From: Sphingorhabdus sp. EL138
Lineage (GTDB): Bacteria > Pseudomonadota > Alphaproteobacteria > Sphingomonadales > Sphingomonadaceae
Length of the DNA: 64,000 nt
NCBI RefSeq assembly: GCF_945862485.1
Contig: NZ_CAMAYF010000005.1
Span: forward strand, 1-64,000
Reading direction: 5' to 3'
In this document: positions 1 through 8,943 of the stretch, piece after piece
Position numbering within the stretch: the stretch's first letter is position 1
How the letters are laid out: each line of letters starts with the position of its first letter
Translations under genes and position numbers: made by a program
Notes under the pieces: model-generated
What the model was told of the DNA's origin: nothing
The model's input: only the letters and a program-made list of their open reading frames with translations
Database searches by the model: none

Positions 1-53
1 GCGCCCGTGATCATGACCGTGCGGCCTGCAAGTGTGCCCATACCGTGGACCAT
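1..53 (-). CDS. Short-chain dehydrogenase/reductase, N-terminal fragment
   Basis: Only the first 17 codons are inside the window. The reading from the ATG at 53 is MVHGMGTLAGRTVMITG, which matches the first beta strand and the start of the TGxxxGxG cofactor loop of NAD(P)-dependent short-chain dehydrogenases (family knowledge). A second in-frame ATG at 41 could be the start instead. The gene begins 26 nt after the stop of the TonB-dependent receptor on the same strand, so the two probably share a transcript. In this context it may oxidise or reduce a product of the ring-hydroxylating oxygenase encoded opposite. The assignment rests on very few residues. Confidence 0.6.
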   Translation of the reverse strand, partial: MVHGMGTLAGRTVMITG

Positions 54-79
54 TTCTTTAAAAGCGCGACCGGGCAGGC

Positions 80-2299
80 TTAAAAGGCGAACTCGGCCCG
101 GACGCCATATGTGCGCGGCGCCGCATAGCTGCCAACGTCAGCAAGCGTCGATGTAAGCGATGATGCCAGATAGGCCTTGTTGGTTAGGTTCTTGCCCCAG
201 AGCACCATCCGCAAGCCGTCTATCCCCGACGGTGCGAAGGATATCTCGCCATCGATCGTGGTGTAACCCTTTTGACGAATGCGATTGCTTGGCTCCATGC
301 CAAAGCTGCTGGTGTGATAGACCGATGCATAGGCCCCGATTTTGCCAGCGTCGGTCTCGACACTGTAATTGGCGCTGACATTGCCGCTGAACTTTGGCGC
401 ACGCAACAATCGCCCGCCGCTCAGGTCCGTCGTAATCTGGATGCTACCAGTGCCGGTGGGTTGCAGCGCCTGCGCATTGGCAAAGCTTTTATACTTGCCA
501 TCAAGAACCGCAGCGCCCGCTGAGAAGGTGAGCTCAGAAGTGGCGTCCCAGCTCATGTCAAAGTCAAAGCCCTTTACCCGCGCTGACGCTGCATTCTGGG
601 TGATATAGGCCTTGCCCGGCACAAAAATGACGGCCTGCAAGTTGGTGTAATCATAATAGAAACCTGCAGCGGTGAAGCGAAGTGACCCCGCAATCTTGCC
701 CTTCACACCCGCTTCATAGGCTGTGATGGTTTCCGGCTTGACCGGATCAATTGCGAAATTGGTCGTGTTCACCACGCCGCTCTTGAACCCTTTGCCCCAG
801 CTGGCGAACAAGTTGACATCAGGCGTCAATTCATAGCGTGCGGTAATGCGGGGCGTGAACTTTTTAAACGTCACAGGGTTGCCGGGATAGGCAATGATCG
901 CAGGCTGCTTCACAGAACCGAGGGTGTCAGAAAACACCTTCTGACGTTCGCTGGTATATCGCCCGCCCGCCGTCAAGGTCAGTTGTTCGGTTGGCTTGAC
1001 CGTGACTTCAGCATAGCCAGCAATGATCCGCTTTTCCACTTTGCCATAGGCATTTGTCAGGAAGAGCCTGGCACGTGGAGCTGGTGGCACCGATGGCATA
1101 AAGCCTTCAAAGATATTGCTTTCAAAAGTCTCGTTCCCCTTCAGATAGAAAAGGCCCACGAGAAATTCGACGGCGCCAAACTGGCGCGAGGCAAAGTTGG
1201 TATCATGCACCAGAAATTTGCCGGAAAGGGGTTCCGCCCTGGCTTCGCCAATATTGACGGCCGTTCCATCAATATCAGCAAGATAGACAATATTGTTGCT
1301 GAACAACCCGGTTGAGGAGTTGATCGTGCCTGCCCCGACATCAAATTCGCCGCGCAGGCTGACGCCCTTGGAACGGATCTGCGTAAAGACATCAGGTGAC
1401 GCCGAAAACTGGCTGGCCTTGATCGGATCGGGTGTTGCCGGGACCGGAAAGAACGGGCCGCTAATCGGGCCAAGCAGACCCGTCAGATTCGCAGCATGGC
1501 CGATCGAATTCCCGTTCAGAGCAAAGCCTGCGTACATCGCCGAGTCACGGCGCTTGGCATAATAAGCGCTGGCTGTGATGCTCGCGCTATCACTTGGCTT
1601 GTAGAGCAATTTGCCACGCACAACCTTTGCCGTCAGCCCCAGATCGCGTTCACCGGTGACGACATGGCGACGGAAACCCTGATGATCCTGATAAGACCCT
1701 GAAACGCTGGCGGCGAGGTTGCTTGTGATCGGACCGGAGATATAGCCACGTAACTGCACATCGTTGAAACTGCCGTAGCTGGCGCTGAGCTTGCCCGTGT
1801 TGGTAAAACTGGGTGTCATGCTGTTCACAAGGATGGCGCCACCCGTGGCGTTCTGGCCATAAAGCGCGCCCTGCGGGCCTTTGAGCACTTCGATCTGCTG
1901 CACATCGGGCAGGTCGATGAGGGTCGCAATTTGTTGCGGCTGATAAATGCCATCAACATACATGGCGACGTTAGAATTTTCGCCCAGATTCGCTCCGGTT
2001 GACGTGATTCCGCGCACGGCAGGTTGAAGGAAAGAGCCGAAAAATGTCATGGCGACGCCAGGCACAACGCGGGCAAGATCTGAGGTGTTCGTAACGCCCG
2101 ACTGCGCTAGCGCATCAGCATCAAGTGCCGTAATTGACATCGGCACGTCGGCAAGATTTTCATTGCGGCGCTGGGCCGTAACGATGATGTCGCCTTCACT
2201 CGCTTCTGTTGCCGCTTCAGCGGCCATGGCATTGCCGTTTGCGAGGAAAGCACCAGCAATTGCCGTGCCGCATAAAATCATAGACCGAATCATTTTCAT
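80..2299 (-). CDS. TonB-dependent outer-membrane receptor
   Basis: A 739-residue outer-membrane receptor that would import a substrate with energy from TonB-ExbBD. The ATG at 2299 is preferred over an in-frame start at 2368 because GGGAGGG lies just upstream (about 2302-2309) and because it gives a clean signal peptide ending near AMA (residues 24-26). A TonB-box-like DIIVTAQRR follows at about 37-45, then a plug domain (VPMSITAL, VYVDGIYQ type motifs) and a long beta-barrel ending in a C-terminal Phe (RAEFAF), as needed for BAM assembly. It is followed by a dehydrogenase and is divergent from a Rieske oxygenase. Such receptors are often catabolic in sphingomonads, so uptake of an aromatic or other hydrophobic substrate is likely but inferred. 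Confidence 0.92.
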   Translation of the reverse strand: MKMIRSMILCGTAIAGAFLANGNAMAAEAATEASEGDIIVTAQRRNENLADVPMSITALDADALAQSGVTNTSDLARVVPGVAMTFFGSFLQPAVRGITSTGANLGENSNVAMYVDGIYQPQQIATLIDLPDVQQIEVLKGPQGALYGQNATGGAILVNSMTPSFTNTGKLSASYGSFNDVQLRGYISGPITSNLAASVSGSYQDHQGFRRHVVTGERDLGLTAKVVRGKLLYKPSDSASITASAYYAKRRDSAMYAGFALNGNSIGHAANLTGLLGPISGPFFPVPATPDPIKASQFSASPDVFTQIRSKGVSLRGEFDVGAGTINSSTGLFSNNIVYLADIDGTAVNIGEARAEPLSGKFLVHDTNFASRQFGAVEFLVGLFYLKGNETFESNIFEGFMPSVPPAPRARLFLTNAYGKVEKRIIAGYAEVTVKPTEQLTLTAGGRYTSERQKVFSDTLGSVKQPAIIAYPGNPVTFKKFTPRITARYELTPDVNLFASWGKGFKSGVVNTTNFAIDPVKPETITAYEAGVKGKIAGSLRFTAAGFYYDYTNLQAVIFVPGKAYITQNAASARVKGFDFDMSWDATSELTFSAGAAVLDGKYKSFANAQALQPTGTGSIQITTDLSGGRLLRAPKFSGNVSANYSVETDAGKIGAYASVYHTSSFGMEPSNRIRQKGYTTIDGEISFAPSGIDGLRMVLWGKNLTNKAYLASSLTSTLADVGSYAAPRTYGVRAEFAF

Positions 2300-2623
2300 C
2301 CCACCCTCCCTTATCGGCGTTTCTGGCCTCTTGAGCAGATATTTAGACAGGAAATTATTGGAATGCAACGATGCAATTGTTTTTTACAGCGCGCCACAGC
2401 TTGAGGACTTTTGAAGGTTTTTTTATCGTATTATCAATGCGTTACATATTTTCCATGCTGTCTGCCCACTTATCACAAGGTGGGTTGCAGCGCGCGCGCT
2501 TGAACGCTAGCAATGCAGTCTGTTCAAAACTGGCGATACCCGCCACCGCAGCACGCAATTCGAGTTCCAGCTGAGACCAAGCTGGTCAATCGCGCGTAAC
2601 GGGAAAAGATAGCGAGTAGTTAC
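2300..2623. promoter_or_regulatory. Divergent promoter region between receptor and Rieske oxygenase
   Basis: This 324-nt non-coding stretch must hold the promoters for both arms of the cluster. It contains a 6-bp inverted repeat with a 7-nt spacer, CCAGCT...AGCTGG, at 2567-2585, about 40 nt before the oxygenase start. A second near-palindrome, TGCAACGATGCA, sits at about 2364-2375, some 65 nt before the receptor start. Both are of operator size, but no regulator gene is visible in the window. A 67-codon plus-strand ORF at 2371-2574 has no family resemblance and is not called. Confidence 0.35.
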
Positions 2624-4009
2624 ATGACTGACACCGCATACGCCGCGCTGGAGGCAGTCCCCTTCCGGGTGACTAATCCCGAACTCATCCCATCACAGCG
2701 TTATTATGACCCCGAATTCTTCGCGCTGGAGAAGGAAAAGCTCTGGCCGCATGTGTGGCAGATGGCCTGCCGTCTGGAAGAGATTCCGAACGTCGGCGAT
2801 TATGTCGAATATACGATTCTCGATAAGTCGGTCATCGTGGTCAACACCAAGAACGGCGTGCAGGCGTTCCATAATGCCTGCCGCCATCGCGGCGTCCGCC
2901 TTGCCACTGGCCCCGGCAATTGTGCCAAGCAGGGATTTGTCTGCCCGTTTCATGGCTGGCGCTGGAATACCGAAGGCGAAAACACCTTCGTGTTCGGCAA
3001 ACAGGTGTTCAATCCGGAACTGCTCGACAAGGCAGAGATCAATCTCGTGCCATGCCGCGTCGAATTCTGGGCTGGCTGTGCGTTCATCAACTTTGATGAT
3101 GACGCGCCCTCGCTGCTCGACTCGCTGGGCCCTGTGGCCGAACGGATGAACGCCCGCCATGCCGACAAGCTCAAGATGGACTGGTGGTTTGGCACGGTGC
3201 TGCCGACCAACTGGAAGCTCGCCATGGAGGCCTTCCAGGAAGGCTATCACACCATGAAGACGCACCCGCAGCTTCACCGCCTGTCCGCACTCGGCAATAG
3301 CTACGGCAATGACGCCGATGGCCTTGCGCCCAATCGCGGCCTGAACGGCAAGCAGACGCTCAACATGCACATTGACTTCATGGCACGGCTCAGCTCGGGC
3401 ATGGGCGGCATGGTGCATGAGAGCGAAGTCGCGGTGATGGAGCGCATGCGCGACATGGAAGTGCCCGATGATCCCATGGGCGCGACCATGGCCTTTTACG
3501 GCAAGATGTACGAGGAAGTGACCAAGGATGCGCTCGCGCGCGGCGTGCCTATGTTCGACATTTCCAAGGTCTCGCAAGAGGTGGAGTTCCACGCGGTGGA
3601 GTTCATGTTCCCGCACTTCTTCCTGCTGCCGATGGTCGGCGCGATGTCATCCTATCGCATCCGCCCGCTGACGCCCGAAACCTGCCTGTTCGAAATCTGG
3701 TCGCTCGTTCTGCGTCCCGAAGGCGAAGAGTATGACACGCCCAAGGGTCCGACGATCCTGCCGTATGACTCGCCTGACTTCCCAGAAATTCCGCGTCAGG
3801 ATTATTACAACCTGCCGCTCCAGCAGCTCGGCCTCCATGCGGGCGGGTTCAAGCATATGCGCTTGTCCAAGGATACCGAGGGCATGATCAGCAATTACCA
3901 GCGCCTGCTCGACGGTTATCTTGCCGCGCTCGATCTGGACACGCTGACCAAGGCGCAGAACATCGTCAATTGCGGGTTCGAAACCCCGATTCAGGACATT
4001 GGTTTCTGA
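2624..4009 (+). CDS. Rieske-type aromatic ring-hydroxylating oxygenase, alpha subunit
   Basis: A 461-residue oxygenase large subunit. The Rieske [2Fe-2S] ligands are C86-x-H88 (CRHRG) and C107-x2-H110 (CPFHGW). The catalytic domain has the mononuclear iron histidines in GYHTMKTH (H209, H214), preceded by E202 and E206. The protein would hydroxylate an aromatic or alicyclic substrate using electrons from a reductase. No beta subunit, ferredoxin or reductase gene is visible here, so it is either a homo-oligomeric type or uses partners encoded elsewhere. It lies 24 nt before an MFS transporter gene and opposite the receptor-dehydrogenase pair. Base composition looks richer in G+C and in CTG/CTC leucine codons than the core genes downstream. 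The substrate cannot be read from the sequence. Confidence 0.9.
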   Translation: MTDTAYAALEAVPFRVTNPELIPSQRYYDPEFFALEKEKLWPHVWQMACRLEEIPNVGDYVEYTILDKSVIVVNTKNGVQAFHNACRHRGVRLATGPGNCAKQGFVCPFHGWRWNTEGENTFVFGKQVFNPELLDKAEINLVPCRVEFWAGCAFINFDDDAPSLLDSLGPVAERMNARHADKLKMDWWFGTVLPTNWKLAMEAFQEGYHTMKTHPQLHRLSALGNSYGNDADGLAPNRGLNGKQTLNMHIDFMARLSSGMGGMVHESEVAVMERMRDMEVPDDPMGATMAFYGKMYEEVTKDALARGVPMFDISKVSQEVEFHAVEFMFPHFFLLPMVGAMSSYRIRPLTPETCLFEIWSLVLRPEGEEYDTPKGPTILPYDSPDFPEIPRQDYYNLPLQQLGLHAGGFKHMRLSKDTEGMISNYQRLLDGYLAALDLDTLTKAQNIVNCGFETPIQDIGF

Positions 4010-4033
4010 GTCGGGCGATTGCGCCCTGACCTG

Positions 4034-5254
4034 ATGGACACTGCATCTCCCGAGCGCAGCGAATGGCGCGAGAATGGGCCGCTGTTGCTATGCAGCCTGA
4101 TCGGCCTGCCCGCATCGATGGTCTCGCTCTACGCGCTCGGGCAGTTTCTGGGGCCCTTGGAACAGAGTTTCGGCTGGTCGCGCACGCAGGCTTCGGTCGG
4201 GCTGTCGATTGCGCTGGTGATCAGCTTTTTGTTGATGCCGGTCGTCGGACGCCTCGTGGACCGTTTCAATGCGCGCTGGCTGATCCTCTCCGGCTTCGTC
4301 CTGACCGGGATTGCGCTGGCGGCCTTCTCGCTCGCCACGCAAAGTCTTGGCCTCTGGATCGCGCTCTGGTGCTTTCATGCGCTCGGGGCAACGCTGATCG
4401 GCCCGGCAGTGTGGCTGGCGGTCGTCGCCGCAGCCTTTGACAAATACCGGAGCATGGCGATTGCCGTGGTCCTTTGCGGCAGCGGCATTGCCTCGGCCTT
4501 CGGGCCTACTTCAGCACGTTATCTGATCGACGCATTCGGCTGGCGTCAGGCCTTTGTGATGCTCTCAGCCGTCTGGATTGTTCCGGCCTTCCTTTTGGCT
4601 TGCCTCTTCTTCTTTGACCGCCGTCTACGCGGCGACGACGCGGCCAAGGCTGAAACGCATGCAAGCGTGCCTCCGGCCAATATCCGGCAAACCTATTTCT
4701 CGGCCAATTTCATCAAGCTCGCGCTCGCGGTGGTCGCCTCGCAAACCGCTTTGTCGGCCTATATGATCCATTTGGCCCCGGCGCTGGCGGACAAGGGGTT
4801 TTCGCTGACTTATGCCGCCTCCATCGCGGGGCTGGCGGGGATTGCGGCCATCCCCGGCAAGATCATGATCGGCTATGTGTTTGATCGCATGGGAAAGACC
4901 AGCGTCTCGATTGGCATCATGGCTTTGGTCGCGCTGGCCTGCACGCTGCTGGCACTCGACAGCCAGAGCCTCGCCGCCGCGCTGAGCGCCACGGCCCTGC
5001 TCGGCATCAGTGCGGGAGCGATGATGGCCTTCATTGCCTGCTTGTCGCGCGATCTGTTCCCGGCCTCGATCTTCGGCACGGTTTACGGCGCGATGACCAG
5101 TCTGAGCGCCCTGGGTGCGGCGATGGGGCCGCTTGCTGCAAGCGCGGTTCATGACCAGACCGGCTCCTACGCCCTCGCCTTCTGGCTGGGTGTCGGGATT
5201 GCGGCGGTGTCGGCCATCCTGCTGGCCTCGCTCTCCCCGCAATCGGCACATTGA
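4034..5254 (+). CDS. Major facilitator superfamily transporter
   Basis: A 406-residue inner-membrane transporter with about 12 hydrophobic segments. It has the MFS loop 2-3 signature (GRLVDRFNAR) after TM2 and a related GYVFDRMGK loop in the second half. The start used is the ATG at 4034; an in-frame TTG at 4019 would add five residues, and neither has a strong ribosome-binding site. It follows the Rieske oxygenase by 24 nt and probably shares its transcript, so it may import the oxygenase substrate or export a product. The resemblance is to small-acid or aromatic-acid MFS carriers, but the substrate is not decidable. Confidence 0.87.
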   Translation: MDTASPERSEWRENGPLLLCSLIGLPASMVSLYALGQFLGPLEQSFGWSRTQASVGLSIALVISFLLMPVVGRLVDRFNARWLILSGFVLTGIALAAFSLATQSLGLWIALWCFHALGATLIGPAVWLAVVAAAFDKYRSMAIAVVLCGSGIASAFGPTSARYLIDAFGWRQAFVMLSAVWIVPAFLLACLFFFDRRLRGDDAAKAETHASVPPANIRQTYFSANFIKLALAVVASQTALSAYMIHLAPALADKGFSLTYAASIAGLAGIAAIPGKIMIGYVFDRMGKTSVSIGIMALVALACTLLALDSQSLAAALSATALLGISAGAMMAFIACLSRDLFPASIFGTVYGAMTSLSALGAAMGPLAASAVHDQTGSYALAFWLGVGIAAVSAILLASLSPQSAH

Positions 5255-5289
5255 TGCGTTTAAATATTATTATATATCAATGAGTTAAA

Positions 5290-5366
5290 TGGCGCACCCA
5301 AGAGGATTCGAACCTCTGGCCTCTGCCTTCGGAGGGCAGCGCTCTATCCAGCTGAGCTATGGGTGC
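5290..5366 (-). tRNA. tRNA-Arg (anticodon CCG)
   Basis: On the minus strand the sequence folds as a full cloverleaf. The 7-bp acceptor stem starts GCACCCA and closes with TGGGTGC. The D arm contains AGCTCAG, the anticodon stem is CTGCC/GGCAG with loop CTCCGAA, and the T arm is AGAGG-TTCGAAT-CCTCT. The anticodon CCG reads the arginine codon CGG. The 3' CCA is encoded in the DNA (complement of 5290-5292). The 3' end faces the receptor/Rieske/MFS cluster, the usual geometry for integration at a tRNA gene, although no integrase is visible. Confidence 0.96.
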
Positions 5367-5376
5367 GGGTTGGAAG

Positions 5377-5406
5377 CGGTTAGCAGGCATGACGCCATTG
5401 CGCCAA
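5377..5406 (-). promoter_or_regulatory. Possible promoter of tRNA-Arg
   Basis: Upstream of the tRNA on the minus strand a -35-like TTGGCG (complement of 5401-5406) and a -10-like TAACCG (complement of 5377-5382) are separated by 18 nt. The -10 lies 10 nt before the mature tRNA 5' end. The -10 match is modest, so this is a prediction from spacing and position only. Confidence 0.3.
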
Positions 5407-5572
5407 GTTTTTTTTGGAGCGTAGTTTTAATCTAAGCCGATTTAGTGACGATGCCGCATGGAAACCGAATAGTTCGCGCGCCCGAACTTACCGGATGCAT
5501 GGCGTGCGCGACACCTATTTTTCCTCTCGCTAATGGCTGGATAACTGAAAAAGGCGATGCTACGGCGAGCTT

Positions 5573-6718
5573 ATGAAAAACCAGTTTGAACTCTCCGACG
5601 ATCAAGTTGCCATTCAGGATATGGCGCGCAAATTCACCGCAGACGCGATCACACCTTTTGCCGCCGAATGGGACGAAAAGTCGCATTATCCGGTCGATGT
5701 GTGGAAAGCCGCCGGTGAATTGGGCTTTGGCGCGATTTATGTGTCGCAAGAATCGGGCGGCACTGGCCTTGGCCGGTTAGAGGCGGCGTTGATCATGGAG
5801 GCGATGGCCTATGGCTGCCCCACCACCAGCGCGTTTATTTCTATCCATAATATGGCCGCGTGGATGATCGATTGTTTTGGCAGTGCAGAGTTGAAGGCAC
5901 GTTATTTGCCTGACCTGGTGTCGATGCACAAAATCGCCAGCTATTGCCTAACTGAACCGGGCAGTGGGTCGGATGCAGCGGCGCTGAAAACCAGCGCGCG
6001 GCGCGATGGCGATCATTATGTGCTGAATGGAACGAAGCAATTCATCTCGGGTGCTGGTTACAATGACGTTTACGTTGTGATGGTCCGCACGGGCGAGGAC
6101 AAGACCAAGGGTGTCACGTGCCTCGTGGTTGATAAAGACACGCCTGGTCTCAGCTTTGGCGCGCCAGAGAAGAAACTTGGCTGGAACGCCTCACCGACTG
6201 CGCAAGTGATATTTGAAGATTGCCGCGTGCCCGTTGCCAACCGCGTTGGCGCAGAGGGCGACGGTTTCCGCTTTGCGATGATGGGGCTTGACGGCGGGCG
6301 GCTCAATATCGGTGCGTGTTCACTGGGCGGGGCGCAGCGGTGCTTGGATGAGACGATTGCCTATACCAAAGAGCGTCAGCAATTTGGTCAGCCGGTGGCC
6401 GAGTTCCAGAACACGCAGTTCATGCTGGCCGACATGGCGACCGATTTGGAAGCCGCGCGCGCCTTGCTCTACATCGCAGCGGCCAAGGTCACGGCGAACG
6501 CCACTGACAAGTCGCGTTTTTCGGCTATGGCCAAGCGCCTGTCCACCGACAGCGGCAGCGAGATTGTCAATCAAGCGCTGCAACTTTTTGGCGGCTATGG
6601 GTATTTGCGGGATTATCCCATCGAACGTTTCTGGCGTGATTTACGTGTGCATTCGATTCTGGAAGGCACCAATCAGGTCATGCGCATGATTATTGGCCGT
6701 GATCTCTTGCGCCAATGA
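5573..6718 (+). CDS. Acyl-CoA dehydrogenase, probably isobutyryl-CoA dehydrogenase
   Basis: A 381-residue FAD acyl-CoA dehydrogenase. Visible family motifs are CLTEPGSGSDA at about 125, the GGYGYLRDYPIERFWRD segment near the C terminus, and ILEGTNQVMR, where E364 sits at the usual catalytic-base position of short-chain members. It would desaturate a short branched acyl-CoA and pass electrons to ETF. Its ATG is at 5573 and its stop overlaps the next start (ATGA at 6715). The next two genes encode a 3-hydroxyisobutyryl-CoA hydrolase-like protein and an enoyl-CoA hydratase, which together point to valine breakdown and to isobutyryl-CoA as substrate. Confidence 0.9.
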   Translation: MKNQFELSDDQVAIQDMARKFTADAITPFAAEWDEKSHYPVDVWKAAGELGFGAIYVSQESGGTGLGRLEAALIMEAMAYGCPTTSAFISIHNMAAWMIDCFGSAELKARYLPDLVSMHKIASYCLTEPGSGSDAAALKTSARRDGDHYVLNGTKQFISGAGYNDVYVVMVRTGEDKTKGVTCLVVDKDTPGLSFGAPEKKLGWNASPTAQVIFEDCRVPVANRVGAEGDGFRFAMMGLDGGRLNIGACSLGGAQRCLDETIAYTKERQQFGQPVAEFQNTQFMLADMATDLEAARALLYIAAAKVTANATDKSRFSAMAKRLSTDSGSEIVNQALQLFGGYGYLRDYPIERFWRDLRVHSILEGTNQVMRMIIGRDLLRQ

Positions 6719-7764
6719 CCGATGATATCTTGGTCCGCGTCGAGGGTCATGCCGGTTTCATAAGCCTGAACCGGCCGTCGGCGTTGAATGCGCTGACGCT
6801 GCCTATGGTGCACGCTATGACGCAAGCATTGTTGGCGTGGCGCGATGATGACGCGGTAACATGCGTGGTGATTGATCATGCAGACGGGCGCGGTTTTTGT
6901 GCAGGTGGCGATATAGCTTTCTTGCGCAATTCAGCCCTGAATGATGGCGGAGAATCGGGCCGCAAATTCTTCCATGACGAATATCAGTTGAACCATTTAT
7001 TGTTCACCTATCCTAAGCCTGTGGTTGCTTTCATGGATGGCATTACAATGGGTGGGGGCGTGGGTATTAGCCAACCCGCCCGTTTCCGCGTGGCGACTGA
7101 GAATACCAAATTTGCCATGCCCGAAACCGGCATTGGCCTTTTTCCAGATGTTGGCGGTGGCTGGTTTTTGTCGCGGCTCGAAGGCCGCATGGGACAGTTT
7201 TTGGCGCTGACCGGATCACGCGTGGCCGGTGCAGAGTGCCTCGCGCTTGGCCTTGTCACCCATTATCTGCCGAGCAGCGCGCTCGCCGAAGCCAAAACAC
7301 GAATTGCCAGTGAAGGTGTCGAGCGCCTTGAAGGGATATTGGGCACCTTGTCGGAAACGCAACCCGCATCGAAGATCGTCGAGACGCTTGTGCAGATCAA
7401 TCGCCATTTTGCCTCCAACGCATTTGAGGACATCCTTGCCAGCCTTGAAGGCGACGCGAGTGAATGGGCGATGAAAGAATTGGCGACCTTGCGGACCAAA
7501 AGCCCGCAAACCTGTAAAGTCGCTTTGCGCCAATTGTCCGAGAGCCTGAAGCTCAGCAACTTTGCCGAGAACATGGCCATGGAATATCGTATCGCCAGCC
7601 GCGTGATTGTACGCCCCGATTTTGCCGAAGGCGTCCGCGCCGTTATTGTCGATAAGGATAATGCGCCCCAATGGAATCCGGCGACAGCAGAAGCTGTGAC
7701 TGAGGAGCTGATCGACGCTATTTTCGCCGCCTTGCCGGCGCAGGATGAATGGAAACCCCTATGA
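6715..7764 (+). CDS. 3-hydroxyisobutyryl-CoA hydrolase-like crotonase
   Basis: A 349-residue crotonase-fold protein, longer than ordinary enoyl-CoA hydratases (about 260) and in the size range of 3-hydroxyisobutyryl-CoA hydrolases. Motifs typical of that group are [10 protein letters not shown] at about 61-70, GGGVGIS, and [14 protein letters not shown]. It would release 3-hydroxyisobutyrate from its CoA ester, a step specific to valine catabolism. It overlaps the acyl-CoA dehydrogenase stop by 4 nt and the next gene start by 4 nt, so the three genes are translationally coupled. Enoyl-CoA hydratase activity is an alternative, but length and context favour the hydrolase. Confidence 0.85.
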   Translation: MTDDILVRVEGHAGFISLNRPSALNALTLPMVHAMTQALLAWRDDDAVTCVVIDHADGRGFCAGGDIAFLRNSALNDGGESGRKFFHDEYQLNHLLFTYPKPVVAFMDGITMGGGVGISQPARFRVATENTKFAMPETGIGLFPDVGGGWFLSRLEGRMGQFLALTGSRVAGAECLALGLVTHYLPSSALAEAKTRIASEGVERLEGILGTLSETQPASKIVETLVQINRHFASNAFEDILASLEGDASEWAMKELATLRTKSPQTCKVALRQLSESLKLSNFAENMAMEYRIASRVIVRPDFAEGVRAVIVDKDNAPQWNPATAEAVTEELIDAIFAALPAQDEWKPL

Positions 7765-8534
7765 CCTATGAAACCTTATTAGTCGAACAACGCGGCGCGG
7801 TGACGCTGATAACGCTTAATCGGCCGCAGGCGTTGAACGCGCTGAATAGTCAGGTGTTGGCAGACCTCATCGCTGCCTTTGCGGCATTTGATGCCGAAGA
7901 CAGCCAAAGATGCGCCGTTCTGACGGGCAGCGAAAAAGCCTTTGCCGCAGGCGCGGACATTAAAGAAATGTCCTCGCAGTCTTTCGCGGACATGTATGGC
8001 GCAAACTTCTTCGCAGGCTATGATCGCGTAACCGCTACCCGCAAGCCATGGATCGCCGCGGTAAATGGCTTTGCGCTGGGCGGTGGATGCGAATTGGCAA
8101 TGATGGCCGATTTCATCATCGCGGGCGACAATGCCAAATTTGGTCAGCCGGAAATCAAGCTTGCTGTCACCCCGGGGATGGGCGGGTCACAACGCCTAAC
8201 GCGTGCGATTGGCAAAGCAAAGGCCATGGAAATGTGCCTGACGGGCCGGATGATGGACGCGGCTGAGGCCGAGCGATCTGGTTTGGTTGCCAAGGTTGTT
8301 CCTGCAGCCGAGCTGGTCGACGAAGCCGTTAAAACCGCAACGGCCATTGCCGCCATGGCGCCTTTGGCCGCGCTTGCGTGCAAGGAAATGGTTAACGCTG
8401 CATTTGAAACAACCTTGCAGCAAGGCGTGGTGTTCGAACGCCGCTTGTTCCATGGCTTGTTTGGTACAGAAGACCAGAAGGAAGGCATGGCTGCTTTTAT
8501 CGAGAAGCGCCCGGGTAACTGGACGGGTAAGTAA
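7761..8534 (+). CDS. Enoyl-CoA hydratase
   Basis: A 257-residue crotonase. It shows the oxyanion-hole segments [11 protein letters not shown] and [12 protein letters not shown] and the catalytic-glutamate region [15 protein letters not shown], with the second glutamate region typical of hydratases. It would hydrate methacrylyl-CoA or similar enoyl-CoAs. The ATG at 7761 forms an ATGA overlap with the preceding stop and is preferred over the ATG at 7749. It is the last gene of the valine-type operon; its stop lies 4 nt from the stop of the convergent small secreted protein gene. Confidence 0.9.
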   Translation: MTYETLLVEQRGAVTLITLNRPQALNALNSQVLADLIAAFAAFDAEDSQRCAVLTGSEKAFAAGADIKEMSSQSFADMYGANFFAGYDRVTATRKPWIAAVNGFALGGGCELAMMADFIIAGDNAKFGQPEIKLAVTPGMGGSQRLTRAIGKAKAMEMCLTGRMMDAAEAERSGLVAKVVPAAELVDEAVKTATAIAAMAPLAALACKEMVNAAFETTLQQGVVFERRLFHGLFGTEDQKEGMAAFIEKRPGNWTGK

Positions 8535-8538
8535 CCGC

Positions 8539-8931
8539 TCAGCGCGATTGCGCGATTTTCTCTAGCATCTGAAACTTGCCAAGCCCGCATCCGGCACCTT
8601 CGTAAAGCTGCCCGCCTTGATCATGCAAAACGCGGACGATGTCGACGCTGCACAATTGGTTGAGTGACGTTCGATAGGAAAAGCGATCCTCAAACTTCAA
8701 TCCGGGGCAGCTTTGGGGCAGGGTGTTGCGATAGGTTTTGCCGCCCGCCATGCGGAAATCGATATTACGGCTATCGATAACTTTCGTGGAACGTATCTGC
8801 GATATCGTGACGCAGTTTTTTGGTTCGCCCACCGTCCGAACCGGTTCAGCTACCTTCTTACCCGCAAGTGCGACCGCTCCGCCACCAGACAGCAAGGCAA
8901 TCGCAGGGATGATGAACAGCAATTTACGCAT
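8539..8931 (-). CDS. Small exported protein, DUF6491-like
   Basis: A 130-residue protein with an N-terminal hydrophobic signal (LLFIIPAIALLSGGGAVALA). The mature part has four cysteines and the segments CVTISQIRSTKVID and GGKTYRNTLPQSCPGL, resembling the DUF6491 family of periplasmic proteins of unknown role (recalled resemblance, not searched). It lies 12 nt downstream of nth on the same strand, probably as the last gene of a dapB-nth transcript. No function can be assigned. Confidence 0.75.
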   Translation of the reverse strand: MRKLLFIIPAIALLSGGGAVALAGKKVAEPVRTVGEPKNCVTISQIRSTKVIDSRNIDFRMAGGKTYRNTLPQSCPGLKFEDRFSYRTSLNQLCSVDIVRVLHDQGGQLYEGAGCGLGKFQMLEKIAQSR

Positions 8932-8943
8932 CGGCCTTCTCCA

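Noticed and set aside
2693-3616. 307-codon minus-strand ORF inside the Rieske gene
   Set aside because: His/Ala/Arg-rich antisense shadow; the plus strand has intact iron-ligand motifs throughout.
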